From Apoda limacodes (lineage: Eukaryota; Arthropoda; Insecta; Lepidoptera; Limacodidae), in the NCBI GenBank assembly GCA_946406115.1, contig OX291542.1, forward strand, positions 37,095,321 to 37,159,320: a DNA stretch of 64,000 nt, in the 5' to 3' direction. The position numbers and the translations under genes were made by a program. The notes under the pieces were generated by a model. It was not told the DNA's origin. It ran no database searches and saw only the letters and a program-made list of their open reading frames with translations. Below, piece by piece: positions 34,500 through 45,624 of the stretch. Each line of letters opens with the position of its first letter. The stretch's first letter is position 1.

Positions 34500-34648
34500 A
34501 TAGTTCTCAGCTCTGTCCAATAAAAAACTCACATAAATGATTGTAGATATATTGTCTATAAATATATATATTTACACAATAAATAAATAAGCAAAGCTAC
34601 AATTAGCGGTTCGCGTATACAAGCACGTAAGCAGTGAGCGGAGCGCGA
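34500..34648 (-). repeat. Truncated 3' LTR of a Gypsy element
   Basis: Sequence from AAAAAACTCACATAAATG through the AT microsatellite, ACACAATAAATAAA and GCGGTTCGCGTATACAAGC to GAGCGGAGCGCGAGCGAA is repeated at 35,376-35,534. The two copies flank the gag remnant as direct repeats, as LTRs should. This copy is fused at about 34,648 to the inside of gag by a deletion. Confidence 0.85.
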
Positions 34649-35262
34649 GCGAATATAGCGATAAGTCCTCGATGCAACGTTTCATATCTTCATAATCCGA
34701 CGATGACGTTGATGTGGACGGAGCATTTACTTGAAGTACTTGTGGTTGTACGGAGATTTCATTAATCTTGTCTGCCAATTGCGCTACGTTATCGAAATTA
34801 ACACCAGAATGAGTCTCAATTATAGTTTGGATGTGATTAGGTAGGCGGTTTGTCCACAGTGTGCGAAGAAAATCATCGGGAACGTCGATACCTTCCAAAT
34901 TCCTTAACTGACGCAAGAACTGTGACGGCTTTCGATCACCTAACTCTTCGTGAGCTAGAAGTTGACGAACCCGTTGCTCTTGAGACGCTGAGAATCTCGA
35001 AATAATCTCCTTTTTCAGCTTTTCATACTTGTTTTCAGGCGGTGGATTTGTAATGACGTCCTTCACCCCTGACACGTACTTGTAGTCCAAGTTGGAGATG
35101 ACGTAATAAATTTTTGATCTGTCAGCTGTTACGTTCGATAAACGAACTGACCTTTTAGCTGAGCAAACCATAAGTTGGGTTCATCGGGCCAAAACGGTGA
35201 AACCTTGATGCCAACACGAAACACGTTTTGATCATCCGTTAAATTTTTCGCAGCTTCACTCA
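34572..35262 (-). pseudogene. Ty3/Gypsy gag, truncated and frameshifted
   Basis: The start MSEAAKNLTDDQNVFRVG lies at 35,262 on the minus strand. After PFWPDEPNLWFAQLKGQF a frameshift moves the reading into a frame open down to 34,572. That frame contains KYVSGVKDVI, KYEKLKKEIISRFSASQEQR, LLAHEELGDRKPSQFLRQL, FLRTLWTNRLPNHIQTII and ADKINEI, the order of the capsid region of lepidopteran and other insect Gypsy gag proteins. Gag forms the particle in which reverse transcription occurs. The last about 25 residues are read from LTR sequence because a deletion removed the nucleocapsid, all of pol and part of the 3' LTR. Confidence 0.9.
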
Positions 35263-35347
35263 TCGTAATGGTCTCTCACGAATGACGACGCTGCGTCGAA
35301 ACTATCAATTTTCAAAAAATGTTCGTTACGTTTATTGTTCACTAAAT

Positions 35348-35363
35348 CACGTCGGGGTCACCA
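35348..35363 (-). other. Primer-binding site of the Gypsy element
   Basis: On the minus strand TGGTGACCCCGACGTG follows the 5' LTR by about six bases. A PBS begins with TGG, the complement of the tRNA CCA end. The tRNA species cannot be stated safely from memory. Confidence 0.75.
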
Positions 35364-35369
35364 ATTTTA

Positions 35370-36743
35370 TGTGGGTTCAGTCCAAAAAAAACTCACATAA
35401 ATGATTGTAGATATATTGTCTATATAATATATATATATATATATATGTATATATTTTTACACAATAAATAAGCAAAGCTAGATTCAGCGGTTCGCGTATA
35501 CAAGCACGTAAGTAGTGAGCGGAGCGCGAGCGAACGGCCTCACGGTGTCAGATCGTAATATCGACTGTCGTTGCCCAGTGTTGTAAAAGTGAATTTTTTT
35601 AAATTGGGAGATTTGCCAGATACAAATCGGGAGAAATCGGGAGATTTTCAACTTATCTATTACTTTTTATCTTCATACCACCTCTTACGTATTAGTTTAA
35701 AAACATTTTCTTGTTAATATTAAAAGTCCTTTTTGAGAATCTATTTATTATACTTCAATTCAAATCGATCTTATAATTATTTTTTTCGGGAATGATCGCC
35801 ATAACTATATGTGTTCTGTGGCCCTAACTATGCCACAGAACTTCCCCTCGTACAGTCACTTAACAATAATGAATGAACTCTAAGGTATTTCAGTGCAATC
35901 TGCTTTAGCATGCTGCAAGGTTAAAAGCTCGTGCAAGAAATTTCGGGAATTCCCCGTGCATGGATTTTTATTACCAGGGGGCTTAGACTTAAATTTTTTT
36001 TTTATTTGTGTCTGTAATTTAATATGATGGTATTATTTAAAATCTGTGTTCTAAGAATTAGTCTGATATCTAATTCAACAGGTTTATAATAAAGGCACAG
36101 CTAGATTTTCGTTACTAGAAAGCTAGAATGTTTTTACGTCAGTACCTAATATTTTCACAACAATATACCTATTTACGATAAACTATACTTAAAAAATTTC
36201 AATATTTAATACAATAAAATACCTATATTCTTAATTTTAAAACCGACCATGAATAAGTTGAATGTGAATAAAAGTAATAATGAAACACCACATTATATAG
36301 TATAAATAAAAAAAAGCTAGTTTTGATAATTGGCACAGATACTCGTAATGTTGTTTTCCAGCCGACGCCCACGAAATAGCGTGTTCGATACATGAGGAAT
36401 AAGTTTACGACGATCGTTTCAAAAACGGTTTGTCTATAGCGATACTGCACGATTTTTCGATTGTTACTTGTCTAAGGCCCCAGGTTTCATTTAGTTTTGC
36501 TGTATATTGAATATTACATTACATATAACTGTAAATCGGGAGAAAAGGAAGCTCAATCGGGATATCGGGAGACAATAGCCAAAATCAGTAGATCTCCCGA
36601 AAAATCGGGAACTTTTGCAACACTGTCGTTGCCGCGAAAACCGAAGACAACTGAAAGGCGGCCGAGGCGCTGCCGATGATGTACGAAGTCTCATCGCCGG
36701 GCCGCCAGCTGTGCGTTGCGTGTTAGGGCTTGTCTTTACTACA
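35370..36743 (-). repeat. 5' LTR of the Gypsy element, split by a hAT element
   Basis: Removing the hAT element and one copy of its target duplication leaves about 316 bp beginning TGTAGTAAAGAC (minus strand, from 36,743) and ending CCCACA just before the PBS. The left part repeats in the truncated 3' LTR. The right part includes a GC-rich block at 36,645-36,715. Confidence 0.7.
35576..36625. mobile_element. Non-autonomous hAT element with 8-bp target duplication
   Basis: Ends are CAGTGTTGTAAAAGT on the left and CAGTGTTGCAAAAGT on the right strand (one mismatch in 15). Perfect 8-bp direct repeats TCGTTGCC flank it at 35,568-35,575 and 36,626-36,633, the target size made by hAT transposases. 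Subterminal regions are rich in AATCGGGAGA-type motifs on both sides, likely transposase-binding repeats. A 10-bp perfect hairpin GTTCTGTGGC/GCCACAGAAC sits at 35,813-35,841. No transposase frame is present, so it would have needed an enzyme in trans. Confidence 0.92.
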
Positions 36744-37366
36744 CTTTATTAGGACGGGTGCCCACACCTTTTTTAAAAAATTGGCTTAGATCGTCGCGTT
36801 AAGGTCTAACATTTTTATTTCTGTTCGGTATTTAGACGAATTTTATTCGTAGGGAAAAATATGATGAATATTTTCATAACCACTAAAACATAATTGACAA
36901 ATTTTTAGTTTTCTTAAATAATGTCATAAAAAGGAATTTTATTTTAACTCAATCGTGCTTTTATTTTGTAAATTTTCGGCTTTAAAATTACCTTTTCCAA
37001 ATAACACAAATCTTGTTAACTCCGTGCGTTCCAGTTTAAAATTCGAGAGCATGCCATTGGCACGTAATTTTGGAACCCATTTTTAACCGATTTCAAAAAA
37101 AGGAGGAGGTTCTCAATTCGATGTGTATATATTTTGTTTTTTTTTATGGATGTTCAGCCATAGCTTTTTAGTTTATGAACCGATTTACGTGATTATTTTT
37201 TTATTCGACAGGATATACTTGCGAGTTGGTCTCATAGATTTTTTTTGTGTTGAAAGTCATTCATATAAGAGAGGTATAATGATTTAAAAACACTTTTTCC
37301 GTGGATCATATTTAAGTGATTCATCACTAAAAAGTATAAAATAAAAACTTTTTAACAATAAAACAA
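36744..37366 (+). repeat. Spacer and dispersed repeat with GGAGGAGGTTCTCAATTCG block
   Basis: At 37,082-37,260 the blocks AACCGATTTCAAAAAAAGGA, GGAGGTTCTCAATTCG and GAACCGATTTACGTGA match a dispersed lepidopteran repeat that often ends lepidopteran LINE or SINE insertions. The remainder is AT-rich without recognisable features. Confidence 0.6.
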
Positions 37367-37573
37367 CCGGCTTCAAAAATATGAACTTAAAGGTAAAAAT
37401 AATTACTTATTTGCAAAAATCTGATCTGAATTAGAGTTTGAAGTTGATTTCTATGTACCTAACAGTTAATAACACACTTCACTGCATGAAAACAACTTTA
37501 AACTGTAATTCATATCAGATTTTTGGAAATAAGTAATTATTTTTGCCTTTTTAGTTCATCTTTTTAAAGCCGG
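37367..37573. mobile_element. Foldback MITE with ~85-bp arms
   Basis: The left arm starts CCGGCTTCAAAAATATGAAC, the right arm (reversed) CCGGCTTTAAAAAGATGAAC. They stay about 85-90% matched through ATAATTACTTATTTGCAAAA to GAATTA(G/C)AGTTT(G/A)AAGTTG near 37,451. The loop is only about 35 bp, so the whole element is one hairpin. Non-coding. No target duplication could be fixed. Confidence 0.82.
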
Positions 37574-39373
37574 AAACCACACCATTCTACAGTTGGATTG
37601 GTGTCGTGCGGTCACTTCTCTACATCGATATAACAATGTGGCATGTGGCATTGTACAGGTCTCAATAAAACCGAAGAATATTTCATAGTCCACAAACGGT
37701 ATGCAAAGAGGTCGAATATACTTCTCTGTCTTTTGTATAATATTATGGAGCCTGTGAATGTGGTAAATTTATATAAAACAACTGTGTGTATGTATATAAC
37801 ATAACAGTACTTTAATTAAATACCTCCATTCCTATTCGGCGAGGTTTCGGCGCAGGGATAAATAGAGAGAATACTTTTTATCTGAGCAAGAGTTCCTAAA
37901 GGAATATTTTTTTTTGCGGGGCACTATTTTTTACGTCATAACAGTGCTTAATATATGAAGGTCCGTTTTTTAACCACAATATAAATTTAGACATTGCTAA
38001 TTTTATTAAACAGAAAATCCCTGAAATTCCCTAAAAAGGGTAGAAATGAGATACGTTTCGAATTCCGTATAATATTGACCCACCATATACTAAAACCGGG
38101 GTCATATCTGCTAATAAATGAATATGAATAACATTTTTGGTATAGGTCTTCCTCTTACATCTTCATTGATTTTACATCAAAACGCCTAATTGTTGTTTGA
38201 GATTAAAATCGGGTCAGAGGACCAAATTTCATCTTACGATATAATTAACTGCGATGACGCTGCGGTACTGCCTCGCAAATTACTTACCAAATTACGAGTT
38301 CACTTTCAATTAGCACGTTTCTATTACAGAAAATGATTAATATTTTTTGAGGAACAGAACATTTACAAACACATACACATACACATGTGCTGACACTATT
38401 TAGTATAAAAGCAAATCCTGATCATGATCTGTCCGAGTGAGATCGGACATGAAATTGTTACACCTATGTTATACCTGTGTTACGATACATAACATTACAC
38501 AAAAAGCATATTGTTTTCAGGGGTCAGTTTCTTTATTCAACCATAACTTCAAAACGCTAAATCGAAATAAGTGTACGTAGGTATGTGGTATACGTAGAGT
38601 CCCTACATGACCCTAGGTAACATAGACTAGGTCGTGTCCTGAAAAAAACAATAGTAAAGTAAAAATACAAAAAATAACATTGTGTTTATGCTCGGTATAC
38701 AAGAGGATCTGATTATATGTAAAATTCTCATTCGAAACCAATGTTTTTTTATATTTATCGTATTATTATGAGTCTAAAACATAAATAAATAGCGGAAAAA
38801 AAACAAAGAACATTCGACGCGCCTGTACTTACGCGCCTTCTGTGGCTTTAACCTAATATTACTAATAATTATATTAAGACTTTAATTTTTTTTGTTTGTA
38901 ATTAAGGGCAGAGTATAAAAGATCTGCGTGTAGGGGAGGGGTAATCTAATAAACCGATTATAAAGAAATATCACTTATAGAAAACTAAACTATCCATGTA
39001 TATTATTTCTTAATCTAATATAAATTTTGTTAATGAAATCAAAAAATGGCAGCATTTCTTCTCGTTGCATCGAAGTTCTTTGTCCCTAGGGAATTAATTA
39101 ATTATTTGGCACAGAAATAGTTATAATGAAGAATACTGGAATAAACTCGTGGAGATAAAAATAGGTTTTCAAAAAGCTCAACATAAACGTTCGCGCTGAC
39201 GCGGAAGACCACCAGCGACCTTCGGCGACCGTCGGCGTCGATGGTCGTAAAATACTTGAAACAAGTAGCAGCTAGCACCCCTGAAACAGTTAATGATAAA
39301 AATTTATACGAGGACAGACCAGCAAAGCCAAGCCTAATCATGGGAAAAGACTTAACAAGATGGTGTCGAACAG
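37574..39373. other. No gene recognised
   Basis: AT-rich. A perfect 7-bp hairpin TGTCCGA/TCGGACA lies near 38,432-38,451. The minus-strand frame that ends at 39,102 owes its length to the adjacent 21-bp satellite. Confidence 0.5.
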
Positions 39374-39536
39374 TCCTCAATATAATATTATAGCCCGTCA
39401 ATAATATATTGTAGATCCTTAATTTGATATTATAGCTCCACAATAATATATTGTAGCTCCTCAATATAATATTATAGCTCATCAATAATATATTGTAACT
39501 CCACAATATAATATTATAGCTCCACAATATAATATA
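39374..39536. repeat. 21-bp satellite, left block
   Basis: The unit is CAATATAATATTATAGCTCC with minor variants, alternating with AATAATATATTGTAGCTCCT. Each unit holds the AT palindrome AATATAATATT or AATAATATATT. Because the period is a multiple of three, a minus-strand frame stays open with a 7-residue repeat of the SYNIILW type; this is not evidence of a gene. Confidence 0.93.
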
Positions 39537-39766
39537 ACTAGCTGTCCCGGCGAACGTTGTTCCGCTGCCGTCCCTCTGTACCCGGCGAAAGTTGGTTTTT
39601 ACCTATAGCCCGAGTCCGGCTCGCACTTGACATATCGAGATAAAAACTATCCTATCTTTTAATTGGATCAAATAACAGATATTTACGAAGTTTGATTAAA
39701 ATCGGTTCAGTAGTTTAGGAGTCCATTGAGGACAAACATTGTGACACGAGATTTATATATATTAAG
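39537..39766 (+). mobile_element. RTE-type LINE 3' end inserted in the 21-bp satellite
   Basis: It begins ACTAGCTGTCCCGGCGAACG and continues with AAAACTATCCTATCTTTTAA, AATCGGTTCAGTAGTTTAGG and ATATATATTAAG, the standard 3' segment of lepidopteran RTE elements and their SINE partners. Satellite lies on both sides without a gap, so it landed inside the array. No coding part remains. Confidence 0.85.
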
Positions 39767-40052
39767 ATTATAGATCCACAATAATACATTGTAGCTCCTT
39801 AATAATATATTGTAGCTCCTCACTAATATATTGTAGCTCCACAATATAATATTATAGCTCCACAATATAATATTATAGCTCCACAATATAATATAATAGC
39901 TCCACAATATAATATTATAGCTCCTCAATATAATATTATAGCTCCACAAAAATATATTGTAGCTCCTCAATATAATATTATAGCTCCTCAATATAATATT
40001 ATAGCTCCACATTAATATATTGTAGCTCCTCAATATAATATTATACCTCCAC
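39767..40052. repeat. 21-bp satellite, right block, about 13 copies
   Basis: Continues the left block with the same two unit variants (AATATAATATT and AATAATATATTG). The minus-strand frame 39,707-40,033 is open through all units for the reason given for the left block. Confidence 0.93.
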
Positions 40053-41345
40053 AGTAAAATTAAACTGACTTTCTATAAAAATAGCTTTCACCAAATATCG
40101 ATAAAACAACACAAGAAATTTATATTTTCTCGATCCTTTTGAAACATAAATTGAACGAATTTGAAAATTTTATTACGAACAGCAAAAACTTGAGTAATAA
40201 AATACCTATGTTTGGAGGAAACTTCGTATTTCCGCGTATCTCGTATATCGCGGCGAACTAAAATATTACAGAACACGTTCAGTCGTATTTCTCAAGCATT
40301 TGAATCGGAGGTATAAATTTTATTGCTCCCTAATCATGGCGGATGTGAAGATTTCAGGCAAAGGGCTATAAAACGTTTGCTATAACTTTACTGTATTAGT
40401 TATGAGTTTGTGAATTCTGTCTATAAAGTGTAAAGTTTCTTGAAACCGGATTTTGCAGTTTGTTTAATGAACAGGTTAGATTCTTTCTTTAGTTCACGAA
40501 ATATAAACTTAAAAAAACGGTTAGGGCTGTCGAATGTTGTTATGACATCTTTATATTATAAAAAAGAAACAAAATAGCCGTCGAAAACGTGTACATAGAC
40601 AATATATAACGCCAACCAGTGACATAATCTATGTATACGTCAACCATGATAATGATCACCCAGGGTAGTCACAGTATTGGAGGAAGCGTCCCCTTCCCCA
40701 CCACCACACCGCCTCATCACACTTTTGTTGTATTATTCGCATAGATAACTTACTTATAGTATTCTTAGTACTGCAACGATCGAGGCAGTAATGCTGCTTT
40801 AACTAATAAAATACCTCTAGGTACGGGATCTATCCGCTTAAGTGAAACTAGGCGTATTAGGGAGTTCTTTTGTATTTTCTTATTGCTGTTTTATAATCTG
40901 AGGCGACTATCCTCAAGTTAATATTCCTATACTCGAATAACACTATACAAAGATAACATTTCGCTTTCAACTTCATTGGTTTCCAGGGACATCCTTCGTT
41001 GACCATTATAGGTTTGCTCATGCGTTACATTTGTTGGTTTATTACATCTAATCGACCTATAAGAGATTATCAGATATTTGACCCAGGAGTGTCTGACATT
41101 TACTCTTCAGAGCCATTTTATAATACCTTAGGGCTTCCTGGTAAAATACAGGAATCGGCCCTAGAAATTGACAAGACTTTCCGCGTCTATATTGCACACT
41201 CGAATGTCATCTCATGGACAAAAAGGACAACCCCGGGGTCCGATTGTTTTTATTCAAAACTATCTGACACCGTCTCTTACAGCTCCTTAATATCACGATG
41301 AAGAATTTACAGCGATAATGATTTCCAACCAGTATTAGGTAAGCC
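40053..41345. other. No gene recognised
   Basis: Includes plus-strand frame 40,999-41,301 (100 codons), which has no motif I recognise. Its closeness to the Jockey remnant downstream suggests decayed element sequence. A TCGATAAAAC/TATCG-rich stretch near 40,095 shows nothing further. Confidence 0.4.
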
Positions 41346-41830
41346 CTAAGTAATAAGCTGACTCTCTACGTCACCTGCATCCACCCCATACTAGCTTATG
41401 CTAGCGTTGTCTATGCGTTATCCAAACGCAATCTCCATAAACTCCATACCCTCCAAAACCGCTTTCTCAGCGCGGCCTCCGGAGCCTCTTGATATGTCCG
41501 CAATGCGGACCTACACAGGGACTTTGAGCTCCCCACGATTCCCCAATATTTCGAAGACCTGGCAGTCCGCTTTTTCGAGCGTACACAAATCAAATATTTT
41601 TTATGTTCTATAAGATATTTTTGGATAGTAATAATAATTTTGGACAAATCACACAGCTTATTTATCGAATCGATTAATTGTGCAATCCACAACTTATCAT
41701 CCCCCCGATCGACCTCGGCACGGTCGAAAAACAATTTATCCGGATAGCGACTCCTTCAGAGTCTCGCCCCAATAAGCCAGGTGACGCGGTAATGGCTGCA
41801 ACAGCCCACTGTATTGACAGCTCAGAAAAA
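41346..41830 (+). pseudogene. Jockey-type LINE polymerase C-terminal end
   Basis: In one frame: LTLYVTCIHPILAYASVVYA, LHKLHTLQNRFLSAASGAS, a stop, then VRNADLHRDFELPTIPQYFE. This is the thumb/connection block of Jockey reverse transcriptases, where an (I/L)RPxxxYAxxV motif is followed by LQNxxLR-x-GA-x-W(Y)VRNxxLHxDL. The expected Trp codon is a stop. After 41,600 the frame decays; at 41,745-41,805 is a GACTCCTTCAGAGTCTC block also seen at 32.5 kb, probably the 3' end of the element. Confidence 0.82.
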
Positions 41831-41939
41831 GAAAAGAAAGAAAGACTTTCGCTAGCATTTCTACTTCCTTTTAACCTATTGAGAGGTCGTAACCTGTACA
41901 GTACTCTACATTGTCTAGGAGTTAAATTTTCTGATATCC

Positions 41940-42560
41940 CGGTACCTATACTTTATTAAGTGTGTTGAGAATTATACCCCTATAGGGTTGAATTTTAAAA
42001 AACAACATAAATATCTGAAAGCTTTACCACTAAATATCAAGTAAATTTACCCAAATAATTATATTCCTGATATACTTGTTTTATAGATTACATTGTAGAA
42101 CAATTACACGAAGTTGAAAGTAAATTTTACAATAAAAAAAGTATTTCCCATACAAAATTTTCCACTTTTTTATCAACATTCTCGGTACGAAAAAACAACG
42201 GACCACCTATTTTATTTATTGTGTTGAAGAGCGTTATATTTATTATTATGCGCTATGATACCAAAAAATTAAATTTTCTATTCCCTTAAAAATACTTTTG
42301 TTCTTCTTAGGGATGGAATATTTGACTAAAAATATTAATTCCTATACAAACTTTGACATCTCTTTTTACCCCCTTAGGGGTTAAATGTTTTGTAACGGCA
42401 AAATAAGTGTTTCAGATTTATGTTATAATTCCCCAATTACAAACAATTTGTGTCATCCGGTTTATCCCCTTTTGGGTTGATTTTTAAAAGCCCCTTTCAC
42501 CAAAAAATATTCGTCTCAGATATTTTTAAAAGCATATATAGGTAGGTATCAAGTAACATG
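41940..42560 (+). repeat. Interspersed repeat with CCCCTTAGGGGTT-type internal blocks
   Basis: Blocks ACCCCTATAGGGTTGAATTT (about 41,976), ACCCCCTTAGGGGTTAAATG (about 42,368) and TCCCCTTTTGGGTTGATTTT (about 42,467) punctuate AT-rich DNA with CATACAAAATTTTCCA-like segments. Such arrays are dispersed in Lepidoptera and resemble the 8.2-9.2 kb repeat in style but not in sequence. Confidence 0.6.
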
Positions 42561-43289
42561 TAAGTTAAGCATAAAAGTATTTTATACCTCACAAACATTG
42601 CCACGCTTACCCGAATAACATTTGAGGTTCTATAAAGAGGTTTTGAGCAGGTTCTAGAACCATTCTAGGACACATCATTATTCTGAAAAACTCGTAACAA
42701 TAACGTTAAAATAACCCTATTTTTACATTCTGTAGCCTAAAGGGGCCCGACATCCAGAACCTCCGCATAACATTTTGGCTTTATGTTTTCAGGAACTAAA
42801 AGCAAATCCTAAAAACGAAATTTAACCTTCTCAGAACCTGAAAATACTAACATGTAAGCCTTGAACTAGCCCTGATTTGGCACTGAAATAGTCTTGTTTG
42901 TTAGATCCAAGCTTAGAAAAGGATTACGAAAATACAAAGTAGGTATTCTAGGCCATCGTAAAGTCATATTTAGTATTATTCACAGACGTAGATCTAAATA
43001 GATAACGTACGTCCCTCCATCTGTAGGAAAATCAAGCGTGCTACTTTTTTCCCACCTACTATGACGTCACAACACTAAATAAGTAATGCAAATTCGCCGT
43101 CCGCGCAAAATCGATTCAAAATTGCCCCCGTCGTCGGCCAGTACGCACTCAAAGTAAAAGTGGTGGTAATATTGCTTTTCGGGCGCTAGTTCTGCGGGTT
43201 TTCAGTACTCAAGAAGCTGATGAGATGGTATACTTTAATACATTTTGCCTCCGGTATCGAAAATGAGTAGATCATCATCGTTAACACAT
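42561..43289. other. No gene recognised
   Basis: AT-rich spacer. Nothing recognisable on either strand. Confidence 0.5.
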
Positions 43290-43440
43290 CAACATATTTT
43301 GATTACCCTCTGTTCTATAGAGAGCCACATCTTGCGGTCCTTTACTTTTCTCATCCAGCTACTACCAGCCACCATTTTAAGGTCGAAAAGCTAAAGAATC
43401 TACTCCAAGACATATCTGCTCCATTAGCTGTCAGTTTTTT
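43290..43440 (-). pseudogene. RTE LINE extreme C-terminal end
   Basis: The minus strand encodes, with one or two in-frame stops and shifts, a VVAGxxxEKxRTARCGSL-like run corresponding to the RTE polymerase end (a KVAGxxWMRKAxDRxxW block). Short and decayed, so identification rests on one motif. Confidence 0.5.
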
Positions 43441-43499
43441 GATAGGCTTACCCAGCCACTGCTACTTCTGCTTGCTAATTTTAATCTTAATCTAATTTA

Positions 43500-43990
43500 T
43501 ATTTTAAGCTATTTTAGGTCTGTGACTTTTGTTCCTTTCTGATAGTCCCATTAAAGATTAGATTATTTAGTAAAAGTCCTACTTGACATGTTAGTTTAAC
43601 TTTTGTCTTATCCGAATATAAGCAGAGGCCTACTCGTCGTAAGGAATTATCCAGGTAGTGCAACAGTTGCTGAGTTTTTTTGAAGACTGTTCTGAGGCAG
43701 TTTTGAGAAAAGAAAGTCACAAGGTTAAGTAATCACTTGAATAAGTCATGGAGCAGCCCGAACGAGGGAAGTGAGCACCGACATTGAGTAGAGTTGTGTT
43801 GTGGCGAGTAAGATTGCCAGAACTTTGAGGATTTGCTCTGTGGACAGAAAGAGACCGCCAGTTCTCGTTTCTATGATTACCCGGCTTATGCCGCTTGCTA
43901 GTGTAGTGGTGAACGGTTTTACGGTTCCCGAACCCAGGAATTACTTTTATCTCTACCCTAAGAGGCTTAATCTTAGTAGGTTTAAACAAG
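43500..43990 (-). pseudogene. Possible LINE RT remnant
   Basis: The frame at 43,514-43,720 reads FKKTQQLLHYLDNSLRRVGL, then LYSDKTKVKL, which has the pattern of the helix and xxKTK block following the catalytic box in non-LTR reverse transcriptases (a hydrophobic helix, then GLxLxxxKTKxxxF). The neighbouring frame 43,717-43,989 is not recognised. No catalytic box is visible. It could be chance similarity. Confidence 0.42.
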
Positions 43991-44269
43991 TAGTAGTCAT
44001 GCCGGAAAAGAAGATTGGAGTGGACCCGGCTTAGTAGCCAACAAAAGGGGGTCGAAGACCCTTTCGCACGCCAGTGACTGTTAGTTAGTCGTTTGGTAGC
44101 TCTAATACCGAAATTTTCATGTCCTCAAAGCTGTCTGCGCAGTTAATAGTCAATTTAATCTCAGAAACGCCTTAAAAACATAGTCAAAAGAAAATTAAAA
44201 ATGATACAGTATTTCCAGCAGCTACTCCACCCACATTTAATAAGACTTTTGAAACGCAAGGGGTGTTCA

Positions 44270-44515
44270 CACATGTGTGTGTTGGTGGGATACACGTAAG
44301 CTACCCTCCTGGCAGTCGTTCTGTTTACTAGCTAAAGCTTTCGAGGAAAACTTTTACCAGTCATCCTAACCACCACTGCGAAAGACCGATGTTGATTTGA
44401 CCGATCTACTGGGCAGCTACTACACTTTCGGCGGACCATCGGACTCTGCTTTCTCTAGACGTTTACAAGTCAAATGGGCTGCACAGTATACCAGCAGTCA
44501 TTTTGCTTCCGAATT
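44270..44515 (+). pseudogene. LINE-A internal fragment (pre-RT region)
   Basis: Broken frames read YPPGSRSVY, FRGKLLPVI-type and LDVYKSNG, matching the part of copy 3 at 32.8-33.07 kb (PSGSPAFWSL, LDVHKSSG). At the DNA level GCGAAAGACCGATG and CTTTCTCTAGACGT are shared. It is an isolated internal piece with neither end of the element. Confidence 0.7.
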
Positions 44516-44599
44516 ATATAATGTGCTCATACACCTCTTTACACTTTCCTACCAGAATAGATTTCCATCTGCAAAAAAGACTGCACGTATCATTATCTA

Positions 44600-44955
44600 A
44601 AAAAACGGAAAAAAATCACGTTTGTTGTATGGAAGCCACCCTTAACTATTTTTTTTATTTTAATTAATTTATTTATTTTTATCAAGCGTCTGCCTGTTGT
44701 CGTCATCAATATCGAGCAAAAACGAGCAAAAAAAATCACGTTTGTTGTATGAGAGCCTTCTTAAATATTTATTTTATTCTAGTTTTTAGTATTTGTTGCT
44801 ATAGTGGCAACAGAAATACATCTTTTGGGAAAATTTCAACCGTCTAACTATCACGGATCATGAGATACAGCCAGGTGACAGGCGGACGGATAGACGGATG
44901 GACAGCGGAGTCTTAGTAATAGGGATTTTTACCCTTTAAGTACGGAACCCTAAAA
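44600..44955 (-). repeat. SINE-like repeat, reversed copy
   Basis: Reverse complement of the 15.5-16.0 kb family: AATCACGTTTGTTGTATG occurs twice (44,616 and 44,738), followed by GTGGCAACAGAAATACATC, CAACCGTCTAACTATCAC, GAGATACAGCCAGGTGACAG and GACGGATAGACGGATGGACAG, ending at ACGGAACCCTAAAAATC. The ACTCGCACTT tail is missing on the left. Confidence 0.82.
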
Positions 44956-45620
44956 ATCAGGGCATTCTGTATATTGTTGTGGATTAAGTAAGTTCTGATT
45001 ATGCACACACAAAGCTAACAATATACTTTAGGACTAGAAACTATCTTGTTGAATGCCTAAATGACTGGGACTGGTTATCAAGAAAGTCTTAAGCCCCGCA
45101 AAGGTTATGAATTATGATGCTTAAAAGTCTGAGCGAAATCTGGTTCTAAATATGCAACGCTTGGGTTGTATTGCATGTAAGACCAACTAGCCATGCTTTA
45201 CAATTAAAAGTACCAAAATATGACCAATGTAAAACCTTTTCAAAATCTAAAGCTCTCAGAACATTTTAGTCAGATAAGTAAGGCAGCATAACGTTAATTT
45301 AAACGCCTGTGGTGGCCCATTTACTCTTTCAAGTGATTTTTTAGCCCCAAGAGCTTATTGCATTAAAAAAAAACTATAGTATGACCCGAGATAAAATCTA
45401 AAACCAGGAAATTACCATTCTAGGACCAAGAACCATATATCAAAACCTTGGCCCCGAAAAAATTTTACTTAGGTAATGACCCCTAATCTTTTACTGGGTA
45501 GTACAGTACTCTTCTACGAGTACTTCGAAAAATGAAAGATAGATACTTACTTACAATAACCTATAAAGATGGCTCAAGGCAATCCCTCTTAAAGATATTC
45601 TGGCCAATACAGAAGCTAAA
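44956..45620. other. No gene recognised
   Basis: Nothing is recognised. This may be decayed internal sequence of the Gypsy element whose integrase follows. Confidence 0.4.
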
Positions 45621-45624
45621 ATCT

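Noticed and set aside
39102..40033. Minus-strand frames of 141 and 108 codons with a SYNIILW-type heptad-like repeat
   Set aside because: A 21-bp satellite keeps any stop-free frame open. Both frames are by-products.
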